A stretch of 5,346 bases of DNA from Dehalococcoidales bacterium (GTDB lineage Bacteria > Chloroflexota > Dehalococcoidia > Dehalococcoidales > UBA5760). The position numbers and the translations under genes were made by a program. Numbering within the stretch: position 1 is the stretch's first letter; each line of letters begins with the position of its first letter. Of this stretch, positions 1 to 4,632 are shown one piece after another. Under the pieces are notes generated by a model, which was given only the letters and a program-made list of their open reading frames with translations, had not been told where the DNA came from and did not search any database. The stretch is taken from NCBI GenBank assembly GCA_018399795.1, contig JAGYOC010000047.1, positions 1 through 5,346 of the forward strand, written 5' to 3'.

Positions 1-91
1 GGGCTTTCGGGACAAGCCAGTCATAAATAATCTATTACCATTCACCACTGAAGTCTTTTGTAGCAGGCCGCACGGGCCATACCGGTTACCC

Positions 92-724
92 TCAGCCCCC
101 CTCCACCTCTATTTCCAAAGACTCCTCCGCTTCTCCACCCCTGGTATCACCAACCTTGACGGTTATGGTATAGATGCCCAGCTCATCGGGCGCCACCCAT
201 GAAATATAAGGCCCTTCCCCCTCTACTTCGCCACCTGTCGCTGTCCACTGATAAACCAGGTCGTCACCGTCGTGGTCATAGGCAATACAGTCCACCGCCA
301 CAGGTGCACTTCTACGACACCCGGTATCTTCCGCTTCAAGGCTGACAATAACCGGGGGCTCATTCGCCACCACGTGCAGAGAAAGGTTGGTGCTCGCTTC
401 ACCCCCCCTCGAATCGATTACCTTGACTCTAATGCTGTAGGCACCGGCCTGCACGGGAGAGGTCCAGGTAACCCGTGACCCTTCACCAGATATTTCCCCC
501 CTGGATGCAGTCCACTCGTAATCAAGTTCGTCCTCATCGAGATCAGACGCTTCTACCACAATTTCATAGCTCTGCCCGGTAAACCAGTTATCGGACTCGG
601 CATATATTCCGCCTATAACCGGGTCATTATTGACAAGACCGCAGCCGGAAGCAGTTGTGAAGAAAACGAGCGATAGGAATGCTATTGCCGGTATGAACAT
701 AGAACCTTTTTCTCTTCTCATCAT
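92..724 (-). CDS. Secreted lipoprotein with two tandem Ig/PKD-like repeats
   Basis: A probable surface lipoprotein of 210 residues from the chosen start. It opens MMRREKGSMF, with a basic n-region, then a hydrophobic stretch and a lipobox-like ASGC whose Cys is residue 28. Two homologous repeats of about 85 residues follow. Each has an acidic D-x-D/E-x-D loop, then a Y-x-W-T-A strand, a G-E-[IV]-x-G-E-G turn, a W-x-[SA]-P strand and V-K-V-x-D-[ST]-R-G-G-E-A near the end. This is the look of Ig/PKD/cadherin-like beta-sandwiches, which usually mediate adhesion or act as spacers. The second repeat alone has two Cys 10 residues apart, a possible disulfide. The frame stays open to an ATG at 781, but that start lies upstream of the likely -10 element and leaves 19 unneeded residues, so I prefer the ATG pair at 724/721. 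A third ATG at 700 has AAAAAGG before it but would remove the basic residues. The exact ligand or role cannot be told. Confidence 0.8.
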   Translation of the reverse strand: MMRREKGSMFIPAIAFLSLVFFTTASGCGLVNNDPVIGGIYAESDNWFTGQSYEIVVEASDLDEDELDYEWTASRGEISGEGSRVTWTSPVQAGAYSIRVKVIDSRGGEASTNLSLHVVANEPPVIVSLEAEDTGCRRSAPVAVDCIAYDHDGDDLVYQWTATGGEVEGEGPYISWVAPDELGIYTITVKVGDTRGGEAEESLEIEVEGG

Positions 725-771
725 AATTATCGACCGATATATGCTCCAGTTAACTACCCGATATATATTAT

Positions 772-780
772 ATAATATCA
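772..780 (-). promoter_or_regulatory. Extended -10 promoter element of the repeat lipoprotein gene
   Basis: On the minus strand the sequence reads TGATATTAT, an extended -10 (TGn plus TATTAT, 5 of 6 to consensus). The hexamer 17 bases upstream, TTAAGT at 795-800, matches the -35 consensus at only 3 of 6 positions, which is tolerable with an extended -10. Transcription would start near 765, about 40 bases before the ATG at 724. The flanks are very AT-rich, so alternative -10 boxes such as TATAAT at 767-772 are possible. Confidence 0.45.
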
Positions 781-856
781 CAATTCTAAAGAATACTTAA
801 CCAAAGGGAGACCAAATCAAATTACCTATGGTTATTAAAGAATTGGCCAATGAATT

Positions 857-1579
857 TTATTCTTGACTGATAGAAACCTTCTGAACCTGCAACATTTTCC
901 AGATTCCCTTTTCCGCCAGATCAATAAGAGAACCTACAGTTTCCCTGGAAAAGGGCTTGCCTTCGGCCGTTCCCTGTATCTCAACGAAGTCGCCCTTGCC
1001 CGTCATTACCACATTGAAATCAACCGAGGCGCTGGAATCCTCGTCATAGCACAGGTCAAGCATCAGTTGGTTATGTACGATACCAACACTGGTAGCGGCT
1101 ACCTCAGTCTTGAAAGGAATGGAGGAAATTAGCCCCATATTGGATAGTGTTTGCACCGCCCGGTGTAACGCAACATAGGCACCTGTAATCGCTGCAGTCC
1201 TGGTGCCACCATCTGCCTGCAGTACATCGCAGTCAACAATCAGGGTTCGCTCACCCAACGCGCTGAGATCTGTTACCGCCCGCAGAGAACGGCCGATAAG
1301 GCGCTGTATCTCCTGGTTACGACCGGCGATTCTACCCAGAGAAGAATCTCGCCTAGTTCGGGTCACCGTAGAACGGGGCAACATATCATATTCCGCAGTA
1401 ACCCATCCCGTACCGCTACCCTTCAGGAAAAGGGGGACCCTTTCGTCTATACTTACCGAACAAAGTACCCGAGTCTTGCCCAGTTCTATGAGCGCCGAAC
1501 CTTCGGCAAACTCCTGAAAGCCAGGGGTTATCTTTACAGAGCGCATCTCATCATAGGCTCGACCGCCAGCTCTCCTCAT
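857..1579 (-). CDS. rph: Ribonuclease PH
   Basis: Phosphate-dependent 3'-to-5' exoribonuclease that trims tRNA precursors and releases nucleoside diphosphates; the family forms a hexameric ring in the cytoplasm. The 240 residues match the usual length of about 238-245. Visible signatures: an N-terminal basic MRRAGGRAYDEMRSVKIT; GWVTAEYDMLPRST at 58-71; the GRNQEIQRLIGRSLRA helix at 86-101, in which R87 lies where family members bind phosphate; DCDVLQADGGTRTAAITGA at 116-134 with the phosphate-binding G-T-R at 125-127; and EDSSASVDFNVVMT at 180-193, whose D181 and D187 sit at the metal/catalytic acidic positions. VEIQGTAEG at 199-207 is also canonical. All key residues are present, so it should be active. 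One small oddity is D65, where many members have G. The start is set by AAAGGA 8 bases before the ATG. It has its own promoter (1613-1641), so it need not be co-transcribed with cinA upstream. Confidence 0.96.
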   Translation of the reverse strand: MRRAGGRAYDEMRSVKITPGFQEFAEGSALIELGKTRVLCSVSIDERVPLFLKGSGTGWVTAEYDMLPRSTVTRTRRDSSLGRIAGRNQEIQRLIGRSLRAVTDLSALGERTLIVDCDVLQADGGTRTAAITGAYVALHRAVQTLSNMGLISSIPFKTEVAATSVGIVHNQLMLDLCYDEDSSASVDFNVVMTGKGDFVEIQGTAEGKPFSRETVGSLIDLAEKGIWKMLQVQKVSISQE

Positions 1580-1612
1580 GGTAACATTCCTTTCTATTCA
1601 CAAATACATCGA

Positions 1613-1641
1613 AGTATAACACTATCAGATTGATACCTCAA
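1613..1641 (-). promoter_or_regulatory. Sigma-70-type promoter of rph
   Basis: On the minus strand: TTGAGG (1641 to 1636, 4 of 6 to TTGACA), a 17-base spacer, and TATACT (1618 to 1613, 5 of 6). TGT comes just before the -10, giving an extended -10 as well. The start point would fall near 1606, leaving a leader of about 27 bases that carries the AAAGGA ribosome-binding site. This is among the best promoter matches in the window. An inverted repeat overlaps its -35 element. Confidence 0.7.
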
Positions 1642-1643
1642 TC
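1628..1643. repeat. Inverted repeat over the rph -35 box, candidate operator
   Basis: GATTGA and TCAATC form a perfect 6-base inverted repeat around a 4-base centre (TACC). It covers the whole -35 hexamer of the rph promoter and part of the spacer, where a repressor would block RNA polymerase. No T-run follows on either strand, so it is not a terminator. A regulator is inferred only from position; none is encoded in this window. Confidence 0.45.
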
Positions 1644-1667
1644 GAAACATGCCCGATACCCAATACC

Positions 1668-1696
1668 GATTGCACGGAATATCCGTATCACCAATC
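1668..1696. repeat. Imperfect hairpin between cinA and rph
   Basis: An outer stem GATTG (1668-1672) with CAATC (1692-1696) encloses an inner stem ACGGA (1674-1678) with TCCGT (1682-1686) and a 3-base loop; the two stems are joined by an asymmetric internal loop of 1 and 5 bases. It lies just after the cinA stop on the minus strand. No U-tract follows, so it is at best a 3'-end stabilising structure or a protein site, not a classical terminator. The GATTG half-site recurs in the inverted repeat over the rph promoter. Confidence 0.3.
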
Positions 1697-1724
1697 TCCA
1701 GAATACCTCCTCAAGTTCCCCAAA

Positions 1725-2222
1725 TCAGATACAGTATTCCCTCATCCATTTTAATACAGCATACGCCGCAGAGAGCTTTATTTCCTCTCGCGTACCTGTA
1801 AATTGGTACCTGCGACTGTACGCTCCTTCCTTATCCGCCAGCCCGATGTAGAAAAGACCAACCGGCTTGTCCGGCAACGCACCAGCAGGGCCGGCAATAC
1901 CGGTATCGGCCAGACAGATATTAACGGCAAGGAGGTTTCTCCCCCCCTGCGCCATTTCCCGGGACACCTGCTCACTTACAGCCCCATACCGGGCAATGGT
2001 ATCTCTGTTAACTTTAACCACCCCTATCTTTACCTCATTACTGTAGGAAGTTACCGAGCCCTTGTAGTATTGCGAGCAACCAGGAATGCTGGTTATTAAA
2101 TGAGATACCAGGCCACCACTGGCCGATTCTACTACACCCACGGTCAGTCCACTCCTGACGATAGCCAGGTCCAGTTCTTTTAATAGAGCATCAGTTTTGC
2201 CATTGCAACCGGTCATTACCAT
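1725..2222 (-). CDS. pncC: Stand-alone CinA C-terminal domain protein, nicotinamide-nucleotide amidase (PncC type)
   Basis: Predicted cytoplasmic amidohydrolase that deamidates nicotinamide mononucleotide (NMN) to nicotinate mononucleotide, recycling NMN released by NAD-dependent DNA ligase. At 165 residues it is the C-terminal CinA domain alone; the N-terminal molybdopterin-binding-like domain of full CinA is absent, as in PncC of many bacteria. Signatures: ESASGGL at 32-38 (family usually ESCTGGL), IPG at 46-48, the YSNEVKIG segment at 60-67, GAVSEQVSREMAQG at 80-93, DTGIAGPAG at 106-114 and DKPVGLFYIGL at 118-128. The T/S-rich catalytic motif differs from consensus (A-S for C-T), but the first Ser of the motif is kept. 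Two ATGs compete, at 2222 and 2216. GAGG lies 11 bases before the first, so I keep that. The protein starts in a divergent region shared with a small membrane-protein gene. The fold call is secure; the NMN activity comes from family knowledge. Confidence 0.9.
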   Translation of the reverse strand: MVMTGCNGKTDALLKELDLAIVRSGLTVGVVESASGGLVSHLITSIPGCSQYYKGSVTSYSNEVKIGVVKVNRDTIARYGAVSEQVSREMAQGGRNLLAVNICLADTGIAGPAGALPDKPVGLFYIGLADKEGAYSRRYQFTGTREEIKLSAAYAVLKWMREYCI

Positions 2223-2243
2223 ATAATCAGGGGCCTCATGCTA

Positions 2244-2272
2244 TAGACTATTTCCCTATTTCGTGATATTAT
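2244..2272 (+). promoter_or_regulatory. Probable plus-strand promoter for the small membrane protein gene
   Basis: TAGACT (2244-2249, 4 of 6), a 17-base spacer and TATTAT (2267-2272, 5 of 6), with TGA just before it making an extended -10 (TGATATTAT). A start near 2279 would give a leader of about 110 bases containing the hairpin at 2301-2335. The same TGATATTAT nonamer is the -10 element proposed for the lipoprotein gene on the other strand near 776. Confidence 0.45.
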
Positions 2273-2295
2273 CCAGATTTAGTACCCAGTATAAA
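2268..2295 (-). promoter_or_regulatory. Possible minus-strand promoter for the cinA-domain gene
   Basis: On the minus strand TTTATA (2295 to 2290, 4 of 6), a 16-base spacer and GATAAT (2273 to 2268, 5 of 6). Start would be near 2261, with a leader of about 38 bases. Its -10 box overlaps the -10 of the plus-strand promoter, so the two directions would compete for polymerase if both are real. Confidence 0.35.
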
Positions 2296-2300
2296 GCAAC

Positions 2301-2335
2301 CAGGAAACGAATTAAAGCCTGCTAATTGTTTCCTG
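2301..2335 (+). repeat. Strong 35-base hairpin in the divergent intergenic region
   Basis: CAGGAAAC (2301-2308) pairs perfectly with GTTTCCTG (2328-2335); after a single bulged G (2309), AATTA (2310-2314) pairs with TAATT (2323-2327), closing an 8-base loop AAGCCTGC. That is 13 base pairs with one bulge. No T-run follows on either strand, so it is not an intrinsic terminator. It falls inside the predicted leader of the small membrane protein mRNA, about 40 bases before its Shine-Dalgarno sequence, and just upstream of the cinA promoter. It could be an RNA control element or mRNA stabiliser, or an operator with long arms. Confidence 0.6.
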
Positions 2336-2374
2336 TAATGATGTCGGCTCAGGATTCGGCAAGTAGAAAGTAAA

Positions 2375-2381
2375 AAGGAGG
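2375..2381 (+). promoter_or_regulatory. Near-perfect Shine-Dalgarno sequence
   Basis: AAGGAGG, 8 bases before the ATG at 2390. It is the strongest ribosome-binding site in the window and the main evidence that the 62-codon reading frame downstream is a real, well-translated gene. Confidence 0.85.
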
Positions 2382-2389
2382 TAATATAA

Positions 2390-2578
2390 ATGGGGACAGC
2401 AGCTCTTGTTTTCGGTAGTCTTGCTGGTGTATGTGCCACTCTGGGTGGTCTCACCGCCGGAGGAGTTATTCCTACGCTTCTTCCGGAGTTCACCTGGATG
2501 TTCTGGCTTATTATGAGCGGGGTTCTTTTCCTGGCTTCCATCGCCTTCAGTACGGCAAGAAGGAGAGAGGAAGAATAG
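2390..2578 (+). CDS. Small two-helix membrane protein, function unknown
   Basis: A 62-residue hydrophobic protein that I do not recognise as a named family. Helix 1 (about 4-27) is rich in Gly, Ala and Leu with a G-G-x-x-x-G-G pattern near 19-25, compatible with tight helix packing. A short P-E-F turn (32-34) leads to helix 2 (about 35-56), which begins with three aromatic residues (W36, F38, W39). The C-terminus ARRREEE is basic then acidic and should be cytoplasmic, which puts both ends inside. The near-perfect Shine-Dalgarno sequence supports a real gene with high translation. It is the first gene of a plus-strand pair with the DUF167 gene, 27 bases apart and in the same frame. It could be a small inner-membrane accessory subunit; nothing more specific can be supported. 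Confidence 0.82.
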   Translation: MGTAALVFGSLAGVCATLGGLTAGGVIPTLLPEFTWMFWLIMSGVLFLASIAFSTARRREEE

Positions 2579-2605
2579 ACCGCTTCACCCCACAATCCTG
2601 AGATC

Positions 2606-2881
2606 TTGGAAAAGGAAGCCAGAATCTTCATCAGGGTATACCCCAACGCAAAGAACAATGAGTTGCTCGGCTTGAACGGGGACATCTTGCGTGTCCGGAT
2701 AGCAGCACCACCGGAGCAGGGCAAGGCCAACCGGGCGTTGATCGCATTTCTGGGCAAGATCCTGAAAACCAGTAAAGGAAATCTTGCCATCAAGCGGGGG
2801 CATTCCAGCCGTAACAAAACGGTAAGCGTAACCGGTCTAGGGCAGAATGAAATATTCAAGCGAATTCAGGATTTCTGTTGA
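2606..2881 (+). CDS. DUF167/UPF0235 (YggU-like) family protein
   Basis: A 91-residue member of the DUF167 family, small alpha/beta cytosolic proteins of unsettled function found in bacteria, archaea and eukaryotes. Family signatures are clear: the first strand with R-V-Y-P-N-A-K at 10-16, L-R-V-R-I-A-A-P-P at 28-36, the hallmark E-Q-G-K-A-N-R-A-L at 37-45, and G-H-S-S-R-N-K-T-V at 65-73. The length is typical (about 75-100). The start is TTG at 2606: it is the only ATG/GTG/TTG codon in frame between the preceding gene's TAG (2576-2578) and the conserved N-terminus. No good Shine-Dalgarno sequence precedes it (only weak GAG), so translation probably depends on coupling to the small membrane protein upstream. 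Its last 16 bases overlap the 3' end of the minus-strand DUF4349 gene. Confidence 0.92.
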   Translation: MEKEARIFIRVYPNAKNNELLGLNGDILRVRIAAPPEQGKANRALIAFLGKILKTSKGNLAIKRGHSSRNKTVSVTGLGQNEIFKRIQDFC

Positions 2882-3744
2882 TTCTTTCTCCTGTGGCTCC
2901 GCCAGTAAGTGATACCAAGCACTGTGCCCCAGATTGGACTCAGAATACCAACCCAGATAAATGCTGTACCCAAACCCTGTCCGAAGGTGGTAAGCCCCCG
3001 GATGGCATTGTTCAGCGACTCGCTGGCACTCCAGCCGGGAGAAACGACGGGACCCAGGCTAACCGCCGGGGTCAGATCAACCGCAATCAGACTGGTTGAT
3101 GAGGTCTGCTCCAGGTACTGCATCCGTCCCTTGATCTGTTCTATTTCCGATCTTATCCGTGACAGTGCCTCATAAATGCTGAGAATATCCTCAACGTCCT
3201 CCGCCCGCTCCAGAAGAGCGAGGTATTGTTCCTCGGTTGCCTGAGCGTTCTTCAGCCGCGACTGGAGATCAATATATTCCTCGGTTATATCCTGAGTACT
3301 GGTACTCTCCGAAGTAACCCTCACAGCCATTTCCCTGAGCTCAGCCATAGCCTCATCAAAACTATCACTGGGAACACGAATGGAAATCCGTACCCTCTTT
3401 CCCTCCTCTTCACCATAGACATCGGAGCTAACCACCCATCCATCAAGCCCTACCGCCATCTCCTCTATTTCATCCTGAGTATCGGCAACATCGTCAACCA
3501 CCAGCGAAATATTCCCGTTACGCACTATCATCCGCTCTTCAGGTAGAGCTATTCCGCCATCCCAGGGAAGATCCTCTACTGATGGCGCCGATGGTTTTCC
3601 CTCATCAGGGGCCGGTGCCGGTTCTGGAACCGGAGCCGGCAGGGGTGCTTCCTGATACCCGCCTCCACCCGAACAGCCATTGAAACCGGCAAGAAGCAGG
3701 CTGAACGGAAGCATCGCCGTAATGAATATAACAGTCTTATTCAT
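2866..3744 (-). CDS. DUF4349 envelope protein with proline-rich linker and C-terminal membrane helix
   Basis: A 292-residue exported protein of the DUF4349 family, whose biochemical role is unknown. Layout: signal sequence 1-23 (K3, then a hydrophobic core), Cys24 followed by S-G-G-G-G, a Pro/Ala-rich linker (34-54), the DUF4349 core (about 70-225), and a membrane helix (about 257-281) followed by basic RSHRRKNQQKS, which should face the cytoplasm. In the core, R-M-I-V-R-N-G-N-I-S-L-V-V (71-83), a D-G-W-V-V strand (101-105), I-R-V-P-S-D-S-F-D (122-130), the typical Q-D-I-T-E-E-Y-I-D-L-Q-S-R-L (151-164), and a long coiled-coil helix pair (160-212) are all as expected. The lipobox F-N-G-C is poor because Asn at -2 is unusual, so lipidation is uncertain; with the C-terminal helix, the protein would be held at both ends. 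The Shine-Dalgarno sequence is weak. It converges on, and overlaps, the DUF167 gene by 16 bases. Confidence 0.9.
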   Translation of the reverse strand: MNKTVIFITAMLPFSLLLAGFNGCSGGGGYQEAPLPAPVPEPAPAPDEGKPSAPSVEDLPWDGGIALPEERMIVRNGNISLVVDDVADTQDEIEEMAVGLDGWVVSSDVYGEEEGKRVRISIRVPSDSFDEAMAELREMAVRVTSESTSTQDITEEYIDLQSRLKNAQATEEQYLALLERAEDVEDILSIYEALSRIRSEIEQIKGRMQYLEQTSSTSLIAVDLTPAVSLGPVVSPGWSASESLNNAIRGLTTFGQGLGTAFIWVGILSPIWGTVLGITYWRSHRRKNQQKS

Positions 3745-3795
3745 ATGCTTTATTAATCTTCGAATGCCCGTTCAAAATAATTTACCGATCTTCTG

Positions 3796-3824
3796 ATAGT
3801 ATATAATAATAACACCAATGTAAA
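3796..3824 (-). promoter_or_regulatory. Possible promoter of the DUF4349 gene
   Basis: On the minus strand TTTACA (3824 to 3819, 5 of 6 to TTGACA) is followed 17 bases later by TACTAT (3801 to 3796, 4 of 6), or 15 bases later by the better TATACT (3803 to 3798, 5 of 6). Start would be near 3790, about 45 bases before the ATG. The region is AT-rich, so the exact boxes are uncertain. The element contains a 13-base sequence repeated at 4579-4591. Confidence 0.45.
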
Positions 3825-3857
3825 ATATTTTCATAATGAAAAGAAAACTGAACCTGC

Positions 3858-4490
3858 TCAATAATCAAGCAATATTACCTGCGTGCTGGTGGGCAAACTG
3901 GAGCGATTGAAGGAAAGCTTTGGCTTTGAGATAACCTCATCCACGCCTATCTCCTTGAGAAACCTCGCCACCGGCTCAAGCTCGCGTTTCACCACTTCCG
4001 TCTGGTAGTGCATGGGAACCACAACCCTAGGAGCAAGCTTGCGCACCACTCCCGCTGCTACTGGCCCGTTGATGGTGGATACCCCACCCACCGGTACCAG
4101 CAATATATCCACGTTCTCCAGTTCTTCTGCCTGCTCATCGGTAAGCATATGCCCGAGGTCACCAAGGTGGCACACGGATATCTCGTCTATCTCCATAAGA
4201 TAAACAGTATTTTTGCCCCTGATGGTACCATTGTCCTCGTCATGGAAGGTAGCTATACCTATAATCAGAACTCCACCGACCTCATATTCACCGGGACCGA
4301 TAATAGTTTTCGGCTTGCCACCGATATCCTGAACATTGGCATGGCCCGGATGCTGGTGACTTACCGTTACAATACCAGCGGTTTGCTTACCAAGAGTATA
4401 GCCAAGTTCAGACGAATATGGATCGGTAATAATTGTGGTTTCCTTACCCCTTATCCTGAAACAGGAATGACCCAGCCAGCTGATATCCAT
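3858..4490 (-). CDS. Metallo-beta-lactamase-fold hydrolase, COG2220 (UlaG-like) group
   Basis: A 210-residue cytosolic protein with the metallo-beta-lactamase fold of the group often annotated 'Zn-dependent hydrolase of the beta-lactamase fold'; the substrate is unknown. It starts MDISWLGHSCFRI, the group's characteristic first strands, then ITDPY (21-25), the metal motif S-H-Q-H-P-G-H (44-50), G-P-G-E-Y-E-V-G-G (65-73), H-L-G-D-L-G-H (108-114), V-P-V-G-G (132-136) and P-M-H-Y (159-162). H45, H47, H50, H108 or H114, D111 and H161 are candidate metal ligands. The usual Asp of HxHxDH is Gly49, so one ligand of the second metal is missing. The frame stays open upstream to 4682, but those residues look unlike protein and overlap the divergent gene at 4633. 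I choose the ATG at 4490, which starts the conserved fold; an ATG at 4511 would add seven residues. No strong Shine-Dalgarno sequence distinguishes the two. Confidence 0.88.
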   Translation of the reverse strand: MDISWLGHSCFRIRGKETTIITDPYSSELGYTLGKQTAGIVTVSHQHPGHANVQDIGGKPKTIIGPGEYEVGGVLIIGIATFHDEDNGTIRGKNTVYLMEIDEISVCHLGDLGHMLTDEQAEELENVDILLVPVGGVSTINGPVAAGVVRKLAPRVVVPMHYQTEVVKRELEPVARFLKEIGVDEVISKPKLSFNRSSLPTSTQVILLDY

Positions 4491-4578
4491 AATGATCCGA
4501 TATTCCCCCATACGCTCTAGATTATTTGCACAAGTAGCAAACCAGATAATTTTAGCAATAAGAATCCTATCAGCGCAA

Positions 4579-4591
4579 GATAGTATATAAT
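4579..4591. promoter_or_regulatory. AT-rich -10-like element between the divergent MBL and helical-protein genes
   Basis: On the plus strand this contains a perfect TATAAT (4586-4591), 41 bases before the ATG at 4633, but without a recognisable -35 at normal spacing. On the minus strand the same bases read TATACT (4587 to 4582), about 90 bases before the hydrolase start. The same 13-mer occurs at 3795-3807, where it forms the proposed -10 region of the minus-strand DUF4349 gene. Direction of use here is undecided. Confidence 0.35.
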
Positions 4592-4632
4592 TGCAGGGCA
4601 ACAAGTATGCAGAAATCCGATAAGGTGGTAAA

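Noticed and set aside
1..91. End of a plus-strand gene or a terminator hairpin at the left edge (GGCTT at 2-6 with AAGCC at 14-18)
   Set aside because: Only ten codons are readable before a stop in one frame, with nothing recognisable, and the 5-base stem has no T-run; the evidence is too thin to call either.
725..781. ATG at 781 as start of the repeat lipoprotein
   Set aside because: It lies upstream of the likely extended -10 element and puts 19 residues before the signal peptide's basic region; the ATG at 724 or 721 gives a normal signal sequence.
842..851. Palindrome ATTGGCCAAT next to the rph stop codon
   Set aside because: It is a short 10-base palindrome with no loop and no partner copy in the window; it is expected by chance.
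1384..1386. Asp65 in the RNase PH motif where Gly is common, as a sign of inactivity
   Set aside because: All phosphate-binding and metal-binding residues are intact and this position is known to vary, so it is not evidence of a broken enzyme.
2269..2859. 196-codon open frame on the minus strand opposite the membrane protein and DUF167 genes
   Set aside because: It is antisense to two well-supported genes, has no family-like motifs and no ribosome-binding site; its length reflects the composition of the genes opposite.
3822..3842. AAAATATTTT and TTTTC-ATAAT-GAAAA inverted repeats after the hydrolase stop, as a terminator
   Set aside because: The stem is almost all A-T and only five pairs long, without a GC-rich core and a following U-tract; it overlaps the DUF4349 promoter region and is probably AT-rich promoter DNA.
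4008..4520. 170-codon open frame on the plus strand opposite the hydrolase gene
   Set aside because: It is a shadow of the hydrolase, which carries clear metal-binding motifs on the other strand; the antisense product has no recognisable features.
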